Translations under genes and position numbers: made by a program
Shown here: positions 38,040-46,099 of the stretch, piece by piece
How the letters are laid out: each line of letters opens with the position of its first letter
How positions within the stretch are numbered: position 1 is the first letter of the stretch
IMG/VR virus record: IMGVR_UViG_3300036828_000389
Location: 1-64,000 of that record
Direction: 5' to 3' (one strand)
Length of the DNA: 64,000 bases
DNA from: a virus
The notes under the pieces: generated by a model
The model's input: the letters and a program-made list of their open reading frames with translations, nothing else
What the model was told of the DNA's origin: nothing
Database searches by the model: none

Positions 38040-38581
38040 CACTCTCCTCGTCGGTCGTGGAAGATGTCGCGCCATGCGCTGATCTCGTTTTCGCCCTCCT
38101 CAGGACTCCAGCGCATGGCGTCCGGACTATCCAGTTCGGCGGGTGGAGCGTGTACCGGTCTGGCAGGGCCCCATCCGCGCCCCGGGGTCCAGGCCGCGGG
38201 GGCACCCTCAGTGACACGACGGAGCGCTCGGGCACTGGGGCTTCGGTACTGATCGAACCCTCGTTCGCTGGCCTGCTCGGCTCTGGCTCGATATGTGTTA
38301 CGGGGAGTTAGCTCACCCCGGGCGATGACGCCCATGTTGCCCTCCGCATCTCGCACGGTGGTAAATCGCCGGGACCAGCCCCTCACCCCGGAGTTCATCT
38401 GCCGGTTGTGTTCACTCAGCTGCTGGACCGGAGATCCCGGTGGGATGCGGGTACGGCCCATGCCGACGACATCAGGGGAGTAGTCGTGGCTGTGCCGGAA
38501 GGGCCGGGCTAGTTCGTTCTGAAGCCGCTCCGCGGTCTCTTCCCGGGCGGTACGCGGTCTGCGTCGGGGCTCGTCAGGCAC
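38039..38581 (-). CDS. Small protein with shared C-terminal tag, copy 1 (180 aa)
   Basis: Arg/Ser-rich and probably flexible, starting MPDEPRRRPRTAREETAERL. Its last 29 residues (DAMRWSPEEGENEISAW, then RDIFHDRRGE) recur in the genes at 38574 and 39287. I chose GTG 38581 because it overlaps the upstream stop by 8 bases (GTGCCTGA). It directly precedes recA. Function unknown. Confidence 0.6.
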   Translation of the reverse strand: MPDEPRRRPRTAREETAERLQNELARPFRHSHDYSPDVVGMGRTRIPPGSPVQQLSEHNRQMNSGVRGWSRRFTTVRDAEGNMGVIARGELTPRNTYRARAEQASERGFDQYRSPSARALRRVTEGAPAAWTPGRGWGPARPVHAPPAELDSPDAMRWSPEEGENEISAWRDIFHDRRGE

Positions 38582-38906
38582 CTCTCCTCCGATCATGAAA
38601 GATGTCGCCCCAGGCACCGATCTCATGCTCCCCAGCTGCGGGGCTCCAGGACATGGCATCGCCTGGGTCGGGCTCGGCAGGCAGGTTCCACCGCATGGGA
38701 TCGCGGCCCGGGTGGCCGTGAGCGGTCTCCATGTAGGTGTCCATGCCCAGCCGGTCACTGGCTACATACTCGGGATCGTGTTGCAGGTCGTGGATCATCT
38801 CGGCGTAGCCCCGGGAGACACGGAAGGCGGGGTTGGTCGAGCGGGGCGGCTTGTACCCGTGCATCTCACCCAGATGCGCCAGCAGATCCTTCTTGTTCCT
38901 AGCCAC
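38574..38906 (-). CDS. Small protein with shared C-terminal tag, copy 2 (110 aa)
   Basis: A basic N-terminus with LLAHLGEMHGYKP, a helical middle (YAEMIHDLQHDPEYVASD), then RDPMRWNLP and the tag DAMSWSPAAGEHEIGAW plus GDIFHDRRRGA. GTG start three bases after the previous stop. The N-terminal part is unlike those of the other two tag proteins. Confidence 0.6.
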   Translation of the reverse strand: MARNKKDLLAHLGEMHGYKPPRSTNPAFRVSRGYAEMIHDLQHDPEYVASDRLGMDTYMETAHGHPGRDPMRWNLPAEPDPGDAMSWSPAAGEHEIGAWGDIFHDRRRGA

Positions 38907-38909
38907 GGT

Positions 38910-39152
38910 TCATTTCTTCTTGGCGGGCTTGCTCACCTGGATGCTGGGGTACTTCTTCGACACCCTGGACCGGACAGAGGACTTCTCAGCTGAGGTGCCG
39001 TGCTGGCTCACCCGGGAGAGGGCGTTGGCGGCCCGCTTCTTGGTGTCGATGGGGTAGTTGCCGGGCTCCCCCTTCTCCTTGCCCTTGGCCTTGGACGGGA
39101 CGCCGAAGTCGCTCTTGGGCAGGCTCTCACGCTTCGCCTTGCTGATCGCCAC
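38910..39152 (-). CDS. DUF6582-like small basic protein (80 aa)
   Basis: The order RESLPKSDFGVPS, then NYPIDTKKRAANALSRVSQ and a final VSKKYPSIQVS matches a short domain common in actinobacteria and phages, in which LP...F..P, YPI.D..HA..AL.R...G and V..K.P.I are conserved. Its function is unknown. GTG start overlaps the preceding TAG by one base. Confidence 0.65.
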   Translation of the reverse strand: MAISKAKRESLPKSDFGVPSKAKGKEKGEPGNYPIDTKKRAANALSRVSQHGTSAEKSSVRSRVSKKYPSIQVSKPAKKK

Positions 39153-39286
39153 TACTTCCCCCTGCTGGTCTTCTTGGCTGCCTTCTTCGCCGGGGCCTTC
39201 TTGGCCTTGTCGTCCTTGTCGTCATCCTTTTGGCCGAACGGCTTGGCCTGCTTGCCCCCGAACGGATCCTTCTTCGTGGTTGCCAT
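39152..39286 (-). CDS. Tiny Lys/Asp-rich protein (44 aa)
   Basis: MATTKKDPFGGKQAKPFGQK, then DDDKDDKAKKAPAKKAAKK and a short end: a histone-tail-like basic peptide with an acidic stretch. It fits exactly between the flanking genes (TAGTGG junction downstream, ATG one base after the previous stop). Possibly a DNA-associated or scaffold peptide. Confidence 0.55.
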   Translation of the reverse strand: MATTKKDPFGGKQAKPFGQKDDDKDDKAKKAPAKKAAKKTSRGK

Positions 39287-39679
39287 CTATTCCTCTCTTC
39301 TGTCGTGAAAGACTGACTGCCACTCTCCCATTTCCTTCTCACCGGCCTCAGGGCTCCAGCGAGCCGCATCGCTACCCGACTCCGTCCATCGACGCTGACG
39401 GCCGACGGTGGGGTCATGTCCGCCCGGGTCGTGCCCCATCAAGTCGGTGTACTCCTGACGGTTGGCCCGGTGCCGCCAGAGCCCGTAGCGGATGGTCTGG
39501 CGCCGGATGGCTGGGGTCCAGGACTCGCCCTGCTTCCCACTAGCCGCTTGGTCGATAGCTCCCTGGATCTTTTCATGGACTTCGGCATCGGGTGTGCCGA
39601 CGTGGGTGCGCCCCAGCATGCGGTCGATTGATCTGGTGGGGACCAGGGGGTCCACCTGGGGCTTACGTGGCTTTGCCAC
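39287..39679 (-). CDS. Small protein with shared C-terminal tag, copy 3 (130 aa)
   Basis: Basic start (MAKPRKPQVDPLVPTRSIDR), helical centre (VHEKIQGAIDQAASGKQG, RRQTIRYGLWRHRANRQEYT) and the tag DAARWSPEAGEKEMGEW plus QSVFHDRREE. GTG start overlaps the preceding gene by 17 bases. Function unknown. Confidence 0.6.
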   Translation of the reverse strand: MAKPRKPQVDPLVPTRSIDRMLGRTHVGTPDAEVHEKIQGAIDQAASGKQGESWTPAIRRQTIRYGLWRHRANRQEYTDLMGHDPGGHDPTVGRQRRWTESGSDAARWSPEAGEKEMGEWQSVFHDRREE

Positions 39680-39872
39680 GCTTGGGCTGGGGTTCGCGCC
39701 CGGTCTCCCGGGTCTTGGCGGCCTTCTTGGCCATTTGGCTACGTCGCTTGGGGCCCTGGGCGGATGCGTTGGAGATGGCGGCAGCCTTGGACTTGGAGTA
39801 GCCCTCGTCCTTTAAATCCTCGTACAACTTTGGCCGTTTAATGCTGGGCCCAGGATCTTTACCGCCCGGCAT
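39663..39872 (-). CDS. Small basic protein of a conserved phage/bacterial type (69 aa)
   Basis: IKRPKLYEDLKDEGYSKSKA followed by AAISNAS resembles short proteins with K...LYE.L...G.SKEKAARI.NA, as far as I recall widespread in phages and bacteria and uncharacterised. The rest is Lys/Arg-rich (KKAAKTRETGREPQPKRGK), so nucleic-acid contact is possible. Confidence 0.6.
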   Translation of the reverse strand: MPGGKDPGPSIKRPKLYEDLKDEGYSKSKAAAISNASAQGPKRRSQMAKKAAKTRETGREPQPKRGKAT

Positions 39873-40182
39873 GATTCCTCCTAAGGATGATTCGTCTAGG
39901 GGGTGTGGCTTTCCAGACCCTTTGGCCCCGACCAGATAGTCCTTGGCGTTTTCGATCCGTTTCGATCACGAAGCCCTTACGAACCAAGGGCCGGAGCCGT
40001 GGAGATATCGTCACCTTGTCCAGGCCAGTTGCTCGGGTGATGTCGTCCAAGATGGCACCCTGCTCGCCGGTCGCTTGCACGACATCGAACACCATGTTCT
40101 CCAGGTAAGTGGCGTTGACTGACTGAGCAGCGTCAACCGCTGTCTCTATATCGCGACGCCGATACGCTCCCGGTTCGCTCAT
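39859..40182 (-). CDS. Winged helix-turn-helix DNA-binding protein (107 aa)
   Basis: Residues 40-90 (GAILDDITRATGLDKVTISP, RLRPLVRKGFVIET, then GRGQRVW) form a winged helix: two helices, recognition helix, then a beta wing. It could regulate transcription or act in replication. It overlaps both neighbours (ATGA at 40182). The end reads PPRRIILRRNHAGR. Confidence 0.7.
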   Translation of the reverse strand: MSEPGAYRRRDIETAVDAAQSVNATYLENMVFDVVQATGEQGAILDDITRATGLDKVTISPRLRPLVRKGFVIETDRKRQGLSGRGQRVWKATPPRRIILRRNHAGR

Positions 40183-40691
40183 CTCACGTTGGCCCAGCTG
40201 AAGTCGGTGTTCCCGGCCAGGCTGGCGTCGACCTCAAAGTGCTGATCGCCCCTGGGATTGTCACTGCGAGCGAACTGGGTGGGCCCGGAGGACTTCATGC
40301 CGATGGCGTTGAGCATCCGGCCCGACTGCTCAAACAGGTCGCCGTTGTAGCCGCAATCGGTGCAGAGCGGGGCGCACTCGGCGTTGGCCCAGCGTCGACT
40401 GAAGTAGTTGCCACCACCGCACTCCGGGCAGCGACTGACCTTGCCGATGTTGCCTGGCGCCTTGGCGACGTATCCCTGGGTGTGGACCCGTTGCCAGTTA
40501 GCGTCGTCACTGCCCTCCGGCTGGACGTTACCCACCTCCTGGCGCGGACCAGTCGGAGGGTACGACTCCCGCCAGCGCACGGCTTTGGCAGGATAGGAGC
40601 CCGGTACAGGGGCAGCTGGGGGCGTCGTGACCGGTGCCTCCGGCGCTCCTGTCCGCCCCAGGTGTCGTTGCCACCAACCGTTATCACTCAT
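40179..40691 (-). CDS. Zinc-ribbon protein (170 aa)
   Basis: Cys pairs CPECGGGNYFSRRW (about residue 88) and CAPLCTDCGYNG (about residue 106) make a zinc ribbon. The first 75 residues are Pro-rich and probably disordered, beginning MSDNGWWQRHLGRTGAPEAP. The C-terminal end is also Gly/Asn-rich. It lies just downstream of the polymerase gene. Function unknown. Confidence 0.6.
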   Translation of the reverse strand: MSDNGWWQRHLGRTGAPEAPVTTPPAAPVPGSYPAKAVRWRESYPPTGPRQEVGNVQPEGSDDANWQRVHTQGYVAKAPGNIGKVSRCPECGGGNYFSRRWANAECAPLCTDCGYNGDLFEQSGRMLNAIGMKSSGPTQFARSDNPRGDQHFEVDASLAGNTDFSWANVR

Positions 40692-40697
40692 AAATCG

Positions 40698-42935
40698 TCA
40701 CTTACACTCGGCCCAGTTGTTTCCAACACTGATATTTGCGATCAGAGGTATGTCGAGGACCGGGTGGCCATCCAGCCGGACATCCTCCATAGCCTCACGC
40801 ACCAAGGGTAAAGCCTGGTCGACCACGTCTTCGGCACACTCGATGACGAACTCATCGTGGATCTGGAGAACCAGGTGGGCGTCGAGCCCGGCCAGGGCCC
40901 GGTGTACCTGGACAAGTCCGATCTTGGCTATGTCCGCGGCCGTGCCCTGGATGGGGTGATTGACGGCCTGGCGCTCGCTGTAGAACTTGAGTCCGTTATC
41001 GGAGGAGTTGATCTCTGGCAGCCGCCGTTTGCGGCCATATAAGGTCTCGACGTAGCCATTCGACCGGCAGAACCGCTTGACCGAATAGCCCCAGCGCTTG
41101 ACCCCTGGGTAGGCCCGGTGCCAGGCTTCCCAGACGGCTTCAGCCTCTCGCTCAGAGATGCCGGACATCTCCATGACCCGGCCGGGGCCGCCCTCAAAGG
41201 CGAAGTTGAAGTTGCTGTTCTTGGCGATGGCCCGCTGCTCGCCGGAGACCTGGGTCTCGGGGATCCCCCAGATCAGAGCGGCGGTCTGGAGGTGCAAGTC
41301 CAGGTCATGGGTGTAGGCGTAGAGCAGGCGCGGGTCTCGGGTCTGGTAGGCCAGGATCCGTAGCTCGATCTGGGAGTAGTCGGCCACGATCAGCCTCTTG
41401 CCCGGTGGGGCCACGAACAGCTGGCGGATCATGGTGGCCTCAAAGCTCTCCTTGTGGCGCGCCGGGATGTTCTGGAGGTTCGGACCGCTACAGCTGAGCC
41501 GCCCGGTCTTGGCCACGGCCTGGTTGAAGCTGGCCCGGATGCGGGCGTCCTCACCGATGTGAGGCATGAACCCGACCACGTAGGTGGACAGCAGCTTGTT
41601 CACGTCCTTGTACTCCAGGAGCCGCCTGGGTTCCTTGTGGCGTCTTGCCAGGCTCTTGAGAGCGGGAGCCGCGGTGGAACGCTGGCCCGTATCAGTCAGG
41701 ACGGTGCAGCGCAGGGGAGGGTCCAGTTCGTCATAGAGCCACTTGCCCAGCTGCTGGGTGCTGTTCAGGTTGATCTCATGGCCCACCATGGACCGGATGT
41801 CGTCACCGATCTCGGTCAGCTGGGCCTCCAGCTGGGGTCGCAGGATTCCGAATCCCGTGACATCAACATGGGCTCCCTGCTGACGCATGTCGAGCAGTAC
41901 CCGGAGTACATCCATCTCCAGGTCGAAAAGACTGGCCAGCTTCGGCTTCTTCTTCAGGACGCGATGGATTTTCCACCACAGCATCCAGGCCATCTTGGCG
42001 TCGGTGATCGAGTACCTCATGGCCCGCCGCCACTCGACGTTGTACGCCTCCTCACCCAACTTCTCGACGTAGGTGAATCCGATGTAGGTCTGGGCCAGAG
42101 CCCCCAACTTGTAGCTATCCAGGTTCTCGTTGAGTAGGAACACCATCATCATCACGTCGGCGTAGGGCGGCGGCGGGATTTCGCCGTAATACTTGGCGAT
42201 GGATAGCAGGTCGAAGGCCACGTTCTGATTGATCTTGCGCCGGTCGGAGAAGAACAGCGGCTTCAGGGCGGCTAAGACTTCGGTGCGGTCCAGCTGACGG
42301 CGTTTGTCGGGATGTCCCATGGGTATGACGTGCGACACGCCCGGACCCGCGAGGGATAGGCACCAGACTTTGTTGGTCCGGGTGTCCAGGGCCGGTTTAT
42401 CCTTATCAGCTGCCTTCCGGCAGAGATCAGAGCAGTAGGCGCGGCGCTTGGAAGGGATGGGTAGGCCACAGGCCAGGCAGGGAGTGGTCCCCTCCCGGTG
42501 CCTCGTCAGCACCTTGCGACCGGATTGCAGCATGCGGACCGGTCGGTCCCCACGGGTCTCGACATCGAAGGCGAACTCCGAAAAAGCCGAGTAGACGCTG
42601 ACGACTTCTTCTAGCTCATCCCTGGTGGTGATGGTCTTAACGGGACTGACGTTCTGATCAGTCTGGCGCAGCACCCAGGATTCAAACTGCTCGTAACCGG
42701 CGACGTGGCCAGGCGGCTGAGGGCTGCCCAGCCGCCTCCACGTCTTCTCCACCTTCGTGGAATACTCGATGTCGGCGTCAGTGAATTTGCGGCCGCCATG
42801 GGTGCCATCGGTCTTCTCGGTGCGATGTGCTTCCTCATGGTCAGCGTCGAGGGCGCACAGCCAGGTGCCCCGGTAGTCCCAGCGACCGTCCTTCTCCTTG
42901 CGGGGTTCCCTGCGCCGGGCAGGGCATTTGGCCAC
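40698..42935 (-). CDS. Family A DNA polymerase with 3'-5' exonuclease and zinc-knuckle insert (745 aa)
   Basis: Polymerase motif A is VADYSQIELR (D519), motif B QRAIAKNSNFNFAF (K572), motif C IHDEFV (H693-E695). SCSGPNLQNIP is also diagnostic. Exonuclease residues are D124 and E126 (FDVET), D242 (NVAFDL) and Y308/D312 (YSITD), so proofreading looks intact. Between Exo I and Exo II a segment with C153, C156, C168 and C172 (CLACGLPIPSKRRAYCSDLC) looks like an inserted zinc finger. There is no 5'-3' exonuclease domain. GTG start. This is the phage replicative polymerase. Confidence 0.9.
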   Translation of the reverse strand: MAKCPARRREPRKEKDGRWDYRGTWLCALDADHEEAHRTEKTDGTHGGRKFTDADIEYSTKVEKTWRRLGSPQPPGHVAGYEQFESWVLRQTDQNVSPVKTITTRDELEEVVSVYSAFSEFAFDVETRGDRPVRMLQSGRKVLTRHREGTTPCLACGLPIPSKRRAYCSDLCRKAADKDKPALDTRTNKVWCLSLAGPGVSHVIPMGHPDKRRQLDRTEVLAALKPLFFSDRRKINQNVAFDLLSIAKYYGEIPPPPYADVMMMVFLLNENLDSYKLGALAQTYIGFTYVEKLGEEAYNVEWRRAMRYSITDAKMAWMLWWKIHRVLKKKPKLASLFDLEMDVLRVLLDMRQQGAHVDVTGFGILRPQLEAQLTEIGDDIRSMVGHEINLNSTQQLGKWLYDELDPPLRCTVLTDTGQRSTAAPALKSLARRHKEPRRLLEYKDVNKLLSTYVVGFMPHIGEDARIRASFNQAVAKTGRLSCSGPNLQNIPARHKESFEATMIRQLFVAPPGKRLIVADYSQIELRILAYQTRDPRLLYAYTHDLDLHLQTAALIWGIPETQVSGEQRAIAKNSNFNFAFEGGPGRVMEMSGISEREAEAVWEAWHRAYPGVKRWGYSVKRFCRSNGYVETLYGRKRRLPEINSSDNGLKFYSERQAVNHPIQGTAADIAKIGLVQVHRALAGLDAHLVLQIHDEFVIECAEDVVDQALPLVREAMEDVRLDGHPVLDIPLIANISVGNNWAECK

Positions 42936-42942
42936 GGGGCGC

Positions 42943-43683
42943 CTACTGGGTCGACTGGTTGGCTACGTCCTGAAGCTCGGCCCGGGTGGACTTCTCCACC
43001 GACTCCTCGTCCCAGCACTTCTGTTGCCAGGCCACGATGTCGTCGTCGGTCAGGGGCTCGACCTTCCAGTCCTCCAGCACGTCGCGCCGCTTCACCTGGT
43101 GGATCTGGGTGCGCTTGCTCTTCTTCGGGCCCTTCATGGCGATGGCCCAGTACGTCCCGGCCAGCCCCCTCTCACCAATGTCATCCTCGATGGTCTGGGC
43201 GATGGTGATGCCGGTCTCCAGGGTCTCCAGCAGCGGTGGCTCAGCTGACATATTCATGACGTTGAACCGCACTCGGGCTGAGGGATCCTGCACCTTGCAC
43301 AGCGGGCAGTCATCCGGCCGGAGGCAGACGTAGCTCATCTTCACTCCCCGGGCCACCCAGTCGGCCCAGTGCTGAAGGAAGCTGGCGTAGGGGGCATCCT
43401 CCAGGAACAAAATTAATTGCTCCTGGTCTTGTACCTTGTACATCTTCGTCCATTTACTGGGCGCCGCCGCCTTGGTGCGGTTGTAGCCACCCCAGCCGGT
43501 GGCGACGGTACCGACCTTCAGGTCGTCGTCATCGTCACCAGGACGGGCCGTCGGGTGGGGGTGAGGAGAGCGGAGGGTGGTCGATGGCTCATGCCGTCTG
43601 AGAGTCGGCCGGGCCTCTTCTTCGTATTCTTCGGCTGGCCGGGGCCGCCGTATGAGTCGTCTTCCCGTCTGTTGATCTGGCAC
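42943..43683 (-). CDS. Candidate single-stranded DNA-binding protein (246 aa)
   Basis: After a disordered N-terminus with GRRLIRRPRP and an acidic run (DDDDD), the core reads FLEDAPYASFLQHWADW, MSYVCLRPDDCPLC (zinc-like pair), then a beta-rich domain, and an acidic C-terminal region. Actinophage proteins with a QHW...CP(L)C pattern beside the polymerase are, as I recall, candidate SSBs; that is inference. GTG start at 43683 overlaps the upstream gene by 95 bases. Confidence 0.5.
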   Translation of the reverse strand: MPDQQTGRRLIRRPRPAEEYEEEARPTLRRHEPSTTLRSPHPHPTARPGDDDDDLKVGTVATGWGGYNRTKAAAPSKWTKMYKVQDQEQLILFLEDAPYASFLQHWADWVARGVKMSYVCLRPDDCPLCKVQDPSARVRFNVMNMSAEPPLLETLETGITIAQTIEDDIGERGLAGTYWAIAMKGPKKSKRTQIHQVKRRDVLEDWKVEPLTDDDIVAWQQKCWDEESVEKSTRAELQDVANQSTQ

Positions 43684-43948
43684 GTTGGTCCCTTTGCACG
43701 TAGGTAGATAGGTAATTGTCAGCAAGATTGGGGTGGATCTCCGACCACCGGGTGGCATTCTCCAGTTCGGCCCGGAGCAGTGTGTCCAGCTGGCGGCTGA
43801 GGATCAGCTGCATGTGGTTCATGGTCGTGTCCAGGTCAGCCGGTCTCTTGTCGAGATCCTCGTCGCTGATCTCGGCGCCCACCTCTACCTGGACGGTCTC
43901 GTAGTCGCGGATCCGCACCAGGATCCGGAGGTGCTTCTCAAGCTTCAT
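43589..43948 (-). CDS. Hypothetical protein (119 aa)
   Basis: MKLEKHLRILVRIRDYETVQ begins a beta-strand-rich half, followed by a helix (MQLILSRQLDTLLRAELENA). ATG 43948 shares ATGA with the previous stop and has GGAGGG eight bases upstream. The last 30 codons overlap the candidate SSB start in another frame, so the apparent SRRIRRRG tail may only be shadow. Confidence 0.6.
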   Translation of the reverse strand: MKLEKHLRILVRIRDYETVQVEVGAEISDEDLDKRPADLDTTMNHMQLILSRQLDTLLRAELENATRWSEIHPNLADNYLSTYVQRDQRARSTDGKTTHTAAPASRRIRRRGPADSQTA

Positions 43949-44421
43949 GTCCATTCCCTCCAGCTGGCGATGACCCGTTCGGTGAATCTGGTGTTGGTCA
44001 TTAATGGTGGGATCTCGTCAAGCAGTCCCTCCTCCTCCGCTATTTTCTGCATGCCTTCGATCTGCTTGCGGTTCCACAGCCGCAGTCCGGCGTCGCCGCG
44101 GGTTCCAGCCCTGCCCCTGGTGACGTACCCGGCCTTGGGGATCCAGCCCTTGTCGATCCAGCTGCGGATGGTGACCGACCGCCGTCCCAGAGCCTTGGCC
44201 AGGGCGCCGATGTAGAACAGTTCCAGGCTCTCACCGGTCGCCGGGTTCGTCCACACCTTCGGGTGGGCGTCCCAACCCTCTTCGGCGCGGATGGCCTTCC
44301 TCTCCTGCTTCATGCGAGCCCGCCGCATGTCGCGGGACTCGCGGCGCCGCTGGGTCGAGTGGGGGTAGAACTCGTCCTCCATGCCCTTGAGGTCTTCAAA
44401 GCCTCGCAAGAGGTCGCTCAC
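43945..44421 (-). CDS. MerR-like helix-turn-helix DNA-binding protein (158 aa)
   Basis: Residues about 65-125 (LELFYIGALAKALGRRSVTI, RSWIDKGWIPKAGY, then RLWNRKQIEGM) have the winged-helix pattern of MerR-type domains: helix-turn-helix, a wing, and a final helix. The N-terminus is very basic (RRRESRDMRRARMKQERKA). Phage proteins of this type regulate transcription or help in DNA handling. GTG start in a GTGA overlap. Confidence 0.7.
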   Translation of the reverse strand: MSDLLRGFEDLKGMEDEFYPHSTQRRRESRDMRRARMKQERKAIRAEEGWDAHPKVWTNPATGESLELFYIGALAKALGRRSVTIRSWIDKGWIPKAGYVTRGRAGTRGDAGLRLWNRKQIEGMQKIAEEEGLLDEIPPLMTNTRFTERVIASWREWT

Positions 44422-44885
44422 GACACCGGCTTCCCGTTGTCATCCAGGAGGATGAAGCTGAAGCTGACGGTCTCGGGGAACATCATCTTCAACTCGTCTT
44501 CGGTGATGTCGCCGTCGTAGAACCCGGCAAAGATAGCGTCGGAGTCGGGGACCACGATGGTCTTGGTCATCTTCTCCCACAGCCCCTTCTTCTGGAGGAT
44601 CTTCTGTATGACCTCCTCGTTGGCGCTCGGGGTGACGGCCCGCTGGTTCTTCAGCTGGCTGATCTTGCGGTCGCCTACCGGCTCACCCAGGTCGAGGAAC
44701 AGGGAGCCGGTGGTGGGATCCTTCTGGCCGAACCGCTGCACCAGTTCCTTGAGCTTGCCCTTACCCTCGTTCAGCTTGGACTGGATGAGGGCGCCCTGAC
44801 GCTTGACCGCGTACCAGGCGTCCACCTGGTCGCGGAGTTGCTCCAGGTCGAGGTCATCAGCAGCTGGCCTGCGTAGCGTCGGCAT
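44418..44885 (-). CDS. Hypothetical protein (155 aa)
   Basis: Begins MPTLRRPAADDLDLEQLRDQ. Helical (GKGKLKELVQRFGQ, NEEVIQKILQKKGLWEKM), ending in a beta-type segment (SFSFILLDDNGKP). ATG 44885 lies seven bases after TACCCT, which could be a leaderless -10, though a -35 is not clear; a GTG two codons upstream is possible. Similar proteins occur in actinophages without known function. Confidence 0.6.
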   Translation of the reverse strand: MPTLRRPAADDLDLEQLRDQVDAWYAVKRQGALIQSKLNEGKGKLKELVQRFGQKDPTTGSLFLDLGEPVGDRKISQLKNQRAVTPSANEEVIQKILQKKGLWEKMTKTIVVPDSDAIFAGFYDGDITEDELKMMFPETVSFSFILLDDNGKPVS

Positions 44886-44915
44886 ACCCACCAGGGTAAG
44901 CCGGGGGTGTGACCG

Positions 44916-45284
44916 TTATGAAGCCGGTGTGCGATCCCGGGGGGGCGGCTTCGGCCGATGGTAGGTGCTGACGCAGTAGACGGGGATACCGGCCCAGCTG
45001 GCCTGGTTCAGCCAGTCCTGGACGTGCCGGTCATGCTCCAGCCGGTCCATGAAGGCGAATACGATATTCGCCCGGGTCCACGACCGTACTTGCCGGCGAG
45101 TCAGGTATTTAAAGTGATCGACCTCATGCTCCAGGCCGGGCATGGTGCCGTTGTCCAGGATGGTCAGTTCCTCATTCCACTGCCGGGCCCAGGTGTTGAG
45201 CGACTCCAGCACCAGGCGCGGCATGTAGAGGTCGGTGTCGAGCGGTGTGCCCAGGAAGAGATAGCGCGGCCCCTGCGTAGTCAC
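44916..45284 (-). CDS. Rossmann-like hypothetical protein (122 aa)
   Basis: YLFLGTPLDTDLYMPRLVLE, then TRANIVFAFMDRLEHDRHVQ and AGIPVYCVSTYHRP show an alternating alpha/beta order like nucleoside deoxyribosyltransferase or related nucleotide-binding folds; no catalytic residue is certain. Start could be GTG 45284 or GTG 45305. It follows a bidirectional hairpin at 45307-45339. Confidence 0.55.
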   Translation of the reverse strand: MTTQGPRYLFLGTPLDTDLYMPRLVLESLNTWARQWNEELTILDNGTMPGLEHEVDHFKYLTRRQVRSWTRANIVFAFMDRLEHDRHVQDWLNQASWAGIPVYCVSTYHRPKPPPRDRTPAS

Positions 45285-45306
45285 AGATCGGCCAGGGTAG
45301 CGCACG

Positions 45307-45339
45307 TCAAAGAGGCCCCCCCGAAGGGGAGCCTCTTGA
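45307..45339 (-). terminator. Hairpin after the 45404 stop
   Basis: TCAAGAGGC pairs with GCCTCTTTGA (one bulge) around a C-rich/G-rich inner stem. Read on the minus strand it ends in CTCTTTGAC. It separates the gene ending at 45404 from the next leftward gene. Confidence 0.55.
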
Positions 45340-45403
45340 TTGACCAGCCTGCCTGGGGGTCATCCTCTGCGCCGCGTGGGCCTTCAGGAATCAAGCGCAG
45401 GCG

Positions 45404-46099
45404 TCAGCTGACCAAAGCCAGTTCCAGGGCTTCCAGAGCCTTGGAGACAGCAATCGTGGGGCCCAGAAGCATGTTCCGAATTAGCTCCTTGACGGGCCCG
45501 GCGGGCACGCTCTCAAAGAGCATTTTCAAATGGTACGCACCGTCGGTGGTGCTTTCCAGTGTGGCCTGGTAGGTCTTGATCAGTTTCAACATCCACTGAG
45601 TGTCGGACGCATTGGCCAACTCGTCGGCCTCCCGCTTGCGGTCCTGGGCCGCGGCGTGGGCAGCGTTGGCCACGATGGTCAGATTCTTCTTCCGCTGACC
45701 GCGCATGGCGACGCCAACCGCATCGATGACCGCACGGTCGACGTAATCCGACTGGTTCCTCCACATGCGCCGGGCCGCGATCAGCTGCTTGGCATTGAGG
45801 TTTGACTGGGCGAACGGATCAGCGTCCTCCTCGCCCAGCAGGATCCTCAGAGCCTGCTTGACGTTGTAGTGATCACGCTGGGGGTCGCTGGCGTACAACG
45901 CCCTCCTGTGTTCCTCCCAGGACTTATCCGGCACCACCAGGTCGGGGGTGAAGTGCCAACCTACGATCCACCACTCCTTCATCCGGTTGATGGATATCTC
46001 CCGGCCCAAAGCGGCCTGATCTACGGCCAGCTGCTGGAGCCGGGTGCGCTGCTCGGTCTTGGCCGCCCGGCTGGTGTCCAGGGGCGTGCAGGGGTGCAT
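45404..46099 (-). CDS. Hypothetical protein (231 aa, start uncertain)
   Basis: Unrecognised helical, charged protein (MKEWWIVGWHFTPDLVVPD, LIAARRMWRNQSDYVDRAVI). The frame extends to a GTG at 46225 that overlaps the upstream stop (GTGA), giving 273 residues. That extension crosses a perfect 11-bp hairpin and has random-looking sequence, so I prefer ATG 46099. No ribosome binding site is clear at either start. Confidence 0.55.
   Translation of the reverse strand: MHPCTPLDTSRAAKTEQRTRLQQLAVDQAALGREISINRMKEWWIVGWHFTPDLVVPDKSWEEHRRALYASDPQRDHYNVKQALRILLGEEDADPFAQSNLNAKQLIAARRMWRNQSDYVDRAVIDAVGVAMRGQRKKNLTIVANAAHAAAQDRKREADELANASDTQWMLKLIKTYQATLESTTDGAYHLKMLFESVPAGPVKELIRNMLLGPTIAVSKALEALELALVS

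Noticed and set aside
43589-43683. SRRIRRRG as another instance of the terminal Arg motif
   Set aside because: The same bases encode the Arg-poor PAEEYEEEARP in the overlapping candidate SSB frame; one of the two is probably shadow, so it was not counted.
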